DNA of 5,267 nt from Campylobacterota bacterium (GTDB lineage Bacteria; Campylobacterota; Campylobacteria; Campylobacterales; JAADDG01). How positions within the stretch are numbered: position 1 is the first letter of the stretch; the number at the start of each line of letters is the position of its first letter. The notes beneath the pieces are model-generated. The model was not told the DNA's origin and searched no databases. It saw only the letters and a list, made by a program, of their open reading frames with translations. Shown here one piece after another: positions 1 to 3,744 of this stretch. A program made the position numbers and the translations under genes. The stretch covers positions 1 through 5,267 of the forward strand of contig JAADDG010000140.1 of the NCBI GenBank assembly GCA_013154075.1. Direction: 5' to 3'.

Positions 1-28
1 TTTCAAAAAATCCGACTATATCAAACAT
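1..28 (-). CDS. Start of a gene running off the left edge, likely YeeE/YedE partner subunit (partial)
   Basis: On the minus strand an ATG at 28 opens a frame reading MFDIVGFFE before the window ends. An AAGGAG ribosome site (complement of 34-39) lies five bases upstream and overlaps the TAA stop of the preceding gene, so the two are almost certainly co-transcribed and translationally coupled. Half-size YeeE/YedE proteins commonly come as adjacent pairs that together make one transporter, so a second half is the natural guess. Nine residues are too few to identify the product, and the assignment rests on context only. Confidence 0.6.
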
Positions 29-37
29 CTAAACTCC

Positions 38-541
38 TTATAGGTTTTTGTAAAAAAGTCTGCCGGTTATTATCAAAACCACTATCGCCACTCCGCCGAA
101 TATCAATCCGCTTACTGCTGTTTGGCTTGCTCCGGATAGAAAATGTCCGCTTGTACATCCTCCGGCAAGTCTTGCCCCGAAAACTACCAAAAATCCGCCT
201 ATAAAACTCCAAAAGAGTCTTGATGGGACGCTTGAATTTTTGTGTTTTTTCCAAAGGGGAGGAAGTACTCTGATTTTGAAAGTTTTTGTTACGAAAACGG
301 ATGTCAAAAATCCTCCGATCAAAACTCCTATCAAAAATATTATCTCCCAAGAGCCGCTATTTAAGACTTTTTTGCCATATTCCGTATCTCCAAGACCGAA
401 CATCTCGCTTCCAAGATAGGCTATGCCCGTAGAAGCCCCTACCGGTCTATCCGCTCCGATAGTGGAGAAAGATAGCAAAACCACTATCGCTATCAAGATA
501 CCGCCTTGCCACCAATTGATTCTTTTGGGTATGTTTTTCAA
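38..541 (-). CDS. YeeE/YedE family membrane protein (putative sulfur-compound transporter, half-size)
   Basis: The product is a 167-residue integral membrane protein. Hydrophobic segments lie near residues 12-30, 65-84, 109-128 and 140-160. The family signature GARLAGGCTSGH is at 122-133, with Cys129 in the position where YeeE/YedE (TsuA-type) proteins use cysteines to relay thiosulfate or another reduced sulfur species through the inner membrane. The length fits the half-size version of the family, which normally pairs with a second half; a gene starts ten bases after this stop codon. The start is TTG at 541, chosen because AAGGAG (complement of 547-552) sits five bases upstream and no ATG lies nearby. 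The exact substrate cannot be read from the sequence. Family assignment is strong; thiosulfate transport is inference. Confidence 0.88.
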   Translation of the reverse strand: MKNIPKRINWWQGGILIAIVVLLSFSTIGADRPVGASTGIAYLGSEMFGLGDTEYGKKVLNSGSWEIIFLIGVLIGGFLTSVFVTKTFKIRVLPPLWKKHKNSSVPSRLFWSFIGGFLVVFGARLAGGCTSGHFLSGASQTAVSGLIFGGVAIVVLIITGRLFYKNL

Positions 542-584
542 ATTAGCTCCTTATCAAAAATATAAAATTAATTTATGAAACAGA

Positions 585-593
585 ATTTTAGCA
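585..593 (-). promoter_or_regulatory. Candidate extended -10 promoter for the YeeE/YedE operon
   Basis: Read on the minus strand, this is TGCTAAAAT, an extended -10 (TGn followed by TAAAAT) about 45 bases upstream of the TTG start. There is no convincing -35, which is usual for Campylobacterota sigma-70 promoters. The surrounding DNA is so AT-rich that other -10-like hexamers exist closer to the gene. Confidence 0.4.
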
Positions 594-688
594 GAACTTT
601 TGCTATTAACTTATATTTATAAAAATAAAGAGTTTATTTTATAAAATTTATAAATAACTTTTGCTTACTACTTTTCGGAATTTTATTG

Positions 689-694
689 TATAAT
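689..694 (+). promoter_or_regulatory. -10 box of the promoter for the ankyrin-thiS pair
   Basis: A perfect TATAAT is preceded by T-rich sequence and lies 35 bases before the ankyrin gene start, leaving a leader of roughly 30 bases. A weak -35-like TTACTA occurs at 665-670, with an 18-base spacer. It faces away from the minus-strand promoter in the same intergenic region. Confidence 0.6.
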
Positions 695-729
695 GGCCAA
701 AGGAAAAAAATTATCTTTTAAGGAAGGCT

Positions 730-1299
730 ATGAGGGTAGTGATAGCTGTTTTTATTTTTGGTGCGATCTCTTTACTTGGTGATTCTGTAAACGGATGGAA
801 TCGTTTGCATTATGCGGTATTTAACGATGATTTTAATCTGACTAAAAAACTTATAGAAAAAGATCATATAGATATAGACTCAAAGTCGAAAGCGGGGATC
901 TCGCCTCTTCATATAGCGGTAAAAAATAGGGATCTGCCGATGGTGAAACTTCTTTTGAAAGAGGGTGCCGATATAGATATTCAAGATAACAACGGCCTTA
1001 CGCCTCTTCATTATGCCATCGGACAGAGGAGATTTGAGATAGTAAAGTATCTTGTTTTTCATGATGCGGATATAAATATCAAAAATATTTATGGAATTTC
1101 TCCTTTGCATCAAGCGGCTTATACGGGAGATTTGAAAACTGTGGAGTTTTTGATTCAAGCCGGTGCCGATATAAATGCGAAAAACAGGCTTGGAGCCACT
1201 CCTTATGATTTGGCTAAAGCTAAGGATAGACAAAGAGTTGCAAACTATTTATTAAATTATATGGGAAAGGATGAAAATGAGAGTAGTGATAAACGGTAA
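730..1299 (+). CDS. Exported ankyrin-repeat protein
   Basis: This is a 189-residue protein built almost entirely of ankyrin repeats. An N-terminal hydrophobic stretch (about residues 3-17, ending near a DSVNG segment at 18-22) looks like a Sec signal peptide, so the protein probably acts in the periplasm. Repeats follow at about 22-54 (degenerate, WNRLHYAV), 55-87 (SPLHIAV), 88-120 (TPLHYAI) and 121-153 (SPLHQAA), with a shorter cap from 154 (ATPYDLA). Each full repeat ends with a typical DIxxxxN-like turn. Ankyrin repeats bind other proteins; nothing here points to enzymatic activity or a specific partner. The ATG is supported by AAGGA at 720-724, five bases upstream. The 3' end overlaps thiS by 23 bases. 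The C-terminal tail is short and charged. The repeat family is certain; the cellular role is unknown. Confidence 0.88.
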   Translation: MRVVIAVFIFGAISLLGDSVNGWNRLHYAVFNDDFNLTKKLIEKDHIDIDSKSKAGISPLHIAVKNRDLPMVKLLLKEGADIDIQDNNGLTPLHYAIGQRRFEIVKYLVFHDADINIKNIYGISPLHQAAYTGDLKTVEFLIQAGADINAKNRLGATPYDLAKAKDRQRVANYLLNYMGKDENESSDKR

Positions 1300-1477
1300 A
1301 GAGATGGATATCAAAGAGGGAATGAGTGTTTTGGAGCTTTTGAAGGAGCTTAAAATTTTGGATAAGACTATGGCGGTGGCAGTGAATTTGGAAGTGGTGA
1401 AAAAGGATGATTGGGATAAATTTATCGTTAAAGAGAACGATAGAGTGGAGTTTTTGAATTTTGTTGGAGGAGGATAA
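1277..1477 (+). CDS. thiS: Sulfur carrier protein ThiS
   Basis: This is a small beta-grasp (ubiquitin-like) protein of 66 residues ending in Gly-Gly-Gly. In thiamine biosynthesis the C-terminal glycine of ThiS is adenylated by ThiF and converted to a thiocarboxylate, which delivers sulfur to ThiG for thiazole formation. Visible hallmarks are the opening strand with INGKEMDI, the VLELLKEL helix, AVAVNLEVV, and the terminal DRVEFLNFVGGG. The ATG at 1277 is preferred over 1271 because the ribosome site AAAGGA (1266-1271) lies five bases upstream of 1277 but abuts or overlaps 1271; the longer form would only add Met-Lys. The start lies inside the end of the ankyrin gene, so translation is probably coupled. 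Two stop codons in a row (TAATAA) end it. No other thi gene is visible in the window. Confidence 0.9.
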   Translation: MRVVINGKEMDIKEGMSVLELLKELKILDKTMAVAVNLEVVKKDDWDKFIVKENDRVEFLNFVGGG

Positions 1478-1500
1478 TAAATATTTTAATATATTTTAAC

Positions 1501-1506
1501 TATAAT
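1501..1506 (+). promoter_or_regulatory. -10 box of the wecB promoter
   Basis: A TATAAT hexamer sits in the 66-base gap between thiS and wecB, preceded by alternating T/A tracts and with no clear -35. It would start transcription about 30 bases before the wecB start codon, so wecB is likely transcribed separately from the ankyrin-thiS pair. No GC-rich terminator is visible after thiS, so read-through is also possible. Confidence 0.55.
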
Positions 1507-1543
1507 TGCGCCAATAATTTTTAAAATTCTATAAAGGTTAAAA

Positions 1544-2635
1544 ATGAAGATAGATCTTATTGCTGCTGCAAGACCCAATTTTATGAAAATAGCTCCTCTT
1601 TATCACGAACTTAAGAACGACGAAGAAGTGGAGGCGAGAATCATACATACAGGGCAACATTACGATAGGAATATGTTTAGCGATATTTTTAAAGATTTGG
1701 AGCTTCCTTCTCCTCATGTGAGTCTCGGGATAGGAGGAGGTACTCACGCTTATCAAGTCGGAACTTTGATGATAGAGTATGAAAAGCAGATTTTGTCGGA
1801 TATGCCCGATTTGGTAATAGTGGTGGGAGACGTAAACGCCACTATGGCGTGTGCCGTGACGGCTAAGAAGCTTCATATTCCCGTAGCTCATTTGGAGGCG
1901 GGTCTTAGAAGTTTCGATATGAGAATGCCCGAAGAGATAAATAGAATGGTTACCGATTCCATAGCCGACTATTTCTGGACTCCTTCGGTGGATGGGAACG
2001 AGAATCTCGTTAGAAGCGGAATAGATCCGAGCAAAATAGAGTTTGTCGGGAATATAATGATCGATTCTTTGGAAATGATGAGAGATAAGATAGAGAAAGA
2101 GGATATCGATAGAAAGCTTGGAGTAAAGAGAGGGGAGTTTGTAACGGTAACTTTTCATAGGCCTTCGAACGTGGATAATAGGGATAGGTTGGAGAAAATC
2201 GTAGATATATTGGTGGATTTAAGTAAAAAAGTAAAAGTAGTTTTTCCGATTCATCCAAGAACCAGAAAAAACTTAAACGAGTTTAACCTTTATGAGAAAT
2301 TGGAGAGAGAACCTAATCTAATAATCAGCGAACCTTTAAGCTATAAGCAGTTTATGAAACTTATATTCGAGTCCAAATTCGTGCTAACCGATAGCGGCGG
2401 TATTCAAGAGGAGACAACTTATCTTCAAATACCTTGTTTGACTTTAAGAGATAATACCGAAAGGCCCGTAACGGTGACGAAAGGTACGAATACGCTCGTT
2501 AATTTTGAAAATATTGACGAAAATATAGAAAAAATTTTAAACGGTAGTTATAAAAAAGGCGAAATTCCTTTGCTTTGGGACGGTAAAACGGCCAAAAGAG
2601 TTCATAAAGAAATAAGAAAAATTATAAAAAGCTAA
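1544..2635 (+). CDS. wecB: UDP-N-acetylglucosamine 2-epimerase, non-hydrolysing
   Basis: This cytoplasmic enzyme interconverts UDP-GlcNAc and UDP-ManNAc, feeding ManNAc-derived sugars into surface polysaccharide, LPS or glycan synthesis. At 363 residues it is full length for the family and has the two-domain GT-B-like layout. Visible motifs in order are AARPNFMKIAPL (8-19), HTGQHYD (35-41), GDVNAT with Asp96, HLEAGLRS with Glu118, MPEEINR with Glu130/131, FHRPSNVD with His205, PIHPRT with His237, the UDP-binding segment TDSGGIQEE (282-290), and NTERP (304-308). The acidic residues and His205 correspond to the known catalytic set. Two small departures from the E. coli type are HRPSNVD instead of HRRE-type sequence, and GTNTLVN where a glycine often ends the GTNxLVG motif. 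The start is supported by AAAGG at 1533-1537, six bases upstream. No other polysaccharide gene lies in the window, so the pathway it serves is unknown. Confidence 0.95.
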   Translation: MKIDLIAAARPNFMKIAPLYHELKNDEEVEARIIHTGQHYDRNMFSDIFKDLELPSPHVSLGIGGGTHAYQVGTLMIEYEKQILSDMPDLVIVVGDVNATMACAVTAKKLHIPVAHLEAGLRSFDMRMPEEINRMVTDSIADYFWTPSVDGNENLVRSGIDPSKIEFVGNIMIDSLEMMRDKIEKEDIDRKLGVKRGEFVTVTFHRPSNVDNRDRLEKIVDILVDLSKKVKVVFPIHPRTRKNLNEFNLYEKLEREPNLIISEPLSYKQFMKLIFESKFVLTDSGGIQEETTYLQIPCLTLRDNTERPVTVTKGTNTLVNFENIDENIEKILNGSYKKGEIPLLWDGKTAKRVHKEIRKIIKS

Positions 2636-2650
2636 AGAATAGTATTTTAA

Positions 2651-2668
2651 TATTGAATATATTGAATA
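2651..2668 (+). repeat. Tandem 9-bp direct repeat TATTGAATA x2
   Basis: Two perfect adjacent copies of TATTGAATA lie shortly after wecB and upstream of the next promoter region. They could be a small protein-binding site or chance in very AT-rich DNA. No terminator-like GC stem is present in this 143-base gap. Confidence 0.5.
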
Positions 2669-2713
2669 TTAAATAAACTTAAATTATCCACTTAAATAAA
2701 AAAATAGTATTTA

Positions 2714-2733
2714 AACATAATAATTATTATGTT
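2714..2733. promoter_or_regulatory. Perfect 20-bp palindrome, candidate operator
   Basis: The left half AACATAATAA is followed directly by its exact reverse complement, giving a gapless 20-bp dyad. It ends two bases before a -10-like TATAGT, so a dimeric regulator bound here would cover the spacer/-35 region of the promoter for the secreted protein gene. The ATAAT...ATTAT core is reminiscent of Fur/PerR-type boxes, but the even-centred symmetry does not match the classical Fur box exactly. The dyad is seen directly; the regulator is a guess. Confidence 0.5.
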
Positions 2734-2735
2734 AG

Positions 2736-2741
2736 TATAGT
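2736..2741 (+). promoter_or_regulatory. Candidate -10 box for the secreted CUB-like protein gene
   Basis: TATAGT lies 38 bases before the start codon at 2779, giving a leader of about 30 bases. It is adjacent to the palindrome at 2714-2733. No good -35 is present. Confidence 0.4.
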
Positions 2742-2778
2742 TTCATATTTTTAATTTCCACAAAGAAAGGAAGTAGCC

Positions 2779-3285
2779 ATGAAAAAGTTTGCTACCGCGT
2801 TAGTGGTTTTAGGGTTGGCATTTGGAAGTTTAAGTGCGGCTAATACCGTATGGAATACCGGAAAATATAGAGATTTCGATAATAGAATGCAAGTTCTAAG
2901 CGTTCCCGGCGCTAAGGCTTTGAAAGTCACTATCAAAGGCGCTACGGAGTGCGGATATGATTATATATATATCTATGATTCGTGCGGAAAATTGGTGGCT
3001 AAACTTAGCGGAAACATAAATAAAACAGTTTATGTAAAAGGTGATTCCATCATCGCAAAACTTAGAGCCGATGATTCTTATACCGATAAAGGTGTGGTGG
3101 TAACCGTTTGCCCTACCGATAAAACACCGGTAGTTACCACTACGGCCTATGAGGATAGTTGCGGATGTTCTATAGCCGATCCCGATAGAGATCCTTCCGC
3201 CGGCCCCGTAGGTCCCGATCCTGATACCGATCCTTCCATCAGAGGAATGACCCCCGATCCGGATGTAGATCCTTCTTTGAGATAA
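2779..3285 (+). CDS. Secreted protein with CUB-like domain and DPDxDPS repeat tail
   Basis: This 168-residue protein has a clear Sec signal peptide: MKK followed by a hydrophobic core, with predicted cleavage after SLSA at residue 20. Residues 21-112 look like a CUB-like beta-sandwich: alternating strands with YDYIYIYD (60-67), a serine/glycine turn, and DSIIAKLRADDSYTDKGVVVTV (89-110), matching the usual CUB pattern of a displayed 'DYIxIYD' strand and a late 'DxSxxxKGF'-like turn. Five cysteines (58, 69, 111, 128, 130) could form disulfides outside the cytoplasm; 128 and 130 form a CGC pair. After a Thr-rich linker (119-122) the tail carries three DPDxDPS units at 134-140, 147-153 and 160-166, which could bind calcium or a surface. 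The ribosome site AAGGAA (2767-2772) lies six bases upstream, and a strong terminator follows. I do not recognise a named family. It may be a surface or matrix adhesin-like protein, but that is inference. Confidence 0.8.
   Translation: MKKFATALVVLGLAFGSLSAANTVWNTGKYRDFDNRMQVLSVPGAKALKVTIKGATECGYDYIYIYDSCGKLVAKLSGNINKTVYVKGDSIIAKLRADDSYTDKGVVVTVCPTDKTPVVTTTAYEDSCGCSIADPDRDPSAGPVGPDPDTDPSIRGMTPDPDVDPSLR
3178..3282 (+). repeat. In-frame 39-bp tandem repeat encoding DPDxDPS (2 full copies plus partial)
   Basis: Units begin at 3178, 3217 and 3256, exactly 39 bases (13 codons) apart. Each starts with GATCC(C/T/G)GAT...GATCCTTC, encoding DPD-R/T/V-DPS, followed by a more variable six-residue spacer (AGPVGP, IRGMTP). 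The third copy ends after two more residues (LR) at the stop codon. The conserved core at DNA level indicates tandem duplication within the gene; copy number could vary between strains. Confidence 0.85.
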
Positions 3286-3287
3286 AA

Positions 3288-3328
3288 CGGGAGGGGATAT
3301 CCCTCCTGATCTTTTCTTTTAATTTTTT
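3288..3328 (+). terminator. Rho-independent terminator of the secreted protein gene
   Basis: A GGAGGG stem (3290-3295) pairs with CCCTCC (3301-3306) around a GATAT loop and can extend by a G-T and a C-G pair to 3288/3308. It is followed by a T-rich tract (3311-3328). It begins three bases after the TAA stop and isolates this gene from the downstream module. Confidence 0.9.
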
Positions 3329-3352
3329 GTGACTTCTTTATAGCTTCTGACA

Positions 3353-3381
3353 TTTTCACTTCTTATGAGTTTTGGTATAAT
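3353..3381 (+). promoter_or_regulatory. Promoter of the small effector-NACHT module
   Basis: A perfect -10 TATAAT (3376-3381) is separated by 17 bases from TTTTCA (3353-3358), a partial match to TTGACA. Transcription would start near 3388, leaving a leader of about 60 bases that contains repeat and hairpin sequences. It lies just after the terminator of the preceding gene, so the module is an independent transcription unit. Confidence 0.65.
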
Positions 3382-3402
3382 TTATAAATCAATTTATAAA
3401 TC
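3379..3402 (+). repeat. Tandem 12-bp repeat AATTTATAAATC x2 overlapping the -10 and start site
   Basis: Two perfect adjacent copies of a 12-mer occur, each containing the self-complementary ATTTATAAAT. The first overlaps the end of the -10 box and both span the expected transcription start. The position is that of an operator where a regulator would block or control initiation. A single AATTTATAAAT also occurs at 645-655. Confidence 0.6.
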
Positions 3403-3424
3403 TTAAAAATAAACTAAAGATTTA
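3397..3424 (+). other. Inverted repeat in the module's 5' leader
   Basis: TAAATCTT (3397-3404) is the exact reverse complement of AAGATTTA (3417-3424), with a 12-base A-rich loop. As RNA it would be a weak hairpin in the leader, about 27 bases before the effector start. It shares its left arm with the second 12-bp repeat, so it may instead be a spaced operator half-site. Confidence 0.4.
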
Positions 3425-3450
3425 AAATATATCAAAAATAAGGAAAACCT

Positions 3451-3741
3451 ATGGATCCTCTCGTAACCTTCGTATATCCTATCTTGACAGGAGTAACCAC
3501 AAACGCTTTGTATGACGGTATAAAGGCTATATTTCCAAAAAAGAGTTTTGAGAAACTTGAAAAGTTGGCGAAAGAGAAGAAAAAGGAGGAGTTTAAAGAA
3601 CAGCTTGAAATGATTTTAGAACTAAATGAAGAGATAAGAGATAAATTGGAAGAGTTAAAAAGCGGAAAAACCGTAACTGTCACCCAGACTCATTATGGCA
3701 GCGGTGATAATGTAGGAAGAGATAAAATCGTAAAAAAATAA
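3451..3741 (+). CDS. Small helical putative effector with C-terminal amyloid-like signalling motif
   Basis: This 96-residue protein has three parts. Residues 1-28 form a hydrophobic/amphipathic segment (MDPLVTFVYPILTGV and onward) that could insert in a membrane. Residues 30-71 are a very Lys/Glu-rich helical or coiled-coil stretch. Residues 78-94 carry QTHYGSGDNVGRDKIV, a Gly/Asn motif nearly identical to the N-terminus of the NACHT protein encoded next. Small helical proteins (Bell-type domains, analogous to fungal HeLo/HET-S) ending in a short motif shared with an adjacent NLR are known as bacterial amyloid-signalling effectors; by analogy this one would be switched on by motif templating and damage the membrane to kill the infected cell. 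AAGGA at 3440-3444 is six bases upstream of the ATG. I cannot confirm a Bell-family match by eye; the effector role is inferred from architecture and neighbour. Confidence 0.75.
   Translation: MDPLVTFVYPILTGVTTNALYDGIKAIFPKKSFEKLEKLAKEKKKEEFKEQLEMILELNEEIRDKLEELKSGKTVTVTQTHYGSGDNVGRDKIVKK
3685..3728 (+). repeat. Motif-encoding direct repeat, copy 1 (end of effector gene)
   Basis: This 44-base segment matches 3757-3800 at 39 positions, with the last 27 bases (3702-3728) identical. It encodes the C-terminal signalling motif of the small protein. The copies are 72 bases apart and in the same reading frame. Confidence 0.9.
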
Positions 3742-3744
3742 AAG

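Noticed and set aside
21..350. 109-codon minus-strand frame overlapping the YeeE/YedE gene
   Set aside because: Out of frame with the clear membrane protein; the translation is rich in Arg/Lys/Ser with no domain, typical of an alternate-frame artefact.
636..655. Palindromes ATTTTATAAAAT and ATTTATAAAT in the divergent intergenic region as an operator
   Set aside because: Short, pure A/T dyads are expected by chance in DNA this AT-rich, and they do not coincide neatly with either candidate promoter.
1538..2158. Long minus-strand open frame of 206 codons opposite wecB
   Set aside because: It is fully antisense to an unmistakable epimerase, has low-complexity composition, no recognisable motif and no supporting ribosome site. 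It is a shadow of wecB codon usage.
3147..3359. Minus-strand open frame with GSxSGSG-like repeats opposite the secreted protein tail
   Set aside because: The repeats are just the antisense of the DPDxDPS repeat array, and the frame crosses the terminator.
3365..3406. Possible 13-codon leader peptide starting MSFGIIYK upstream of the effector
   Set aside because: Its start lies upstream of the -10 box, so it would not be in the transcript, and it has no ribosome site.
3379..3424. CRISPR-like or origin-like iteron array
   Set aside because: Only two copies of a 12-mer with no spacers, DnaA boxes or replication gene nearby; a promoter operator is the simpler reading.
3732..3742. Run of seven A at the effector stop as a programmed frameshift or slippage site
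   Set aside because: A -1 shift enters a frame that hits TGA within about 15 codons and does not join the NACHT frame; the two genes are already in the same frame, so a shift gives no fusion.
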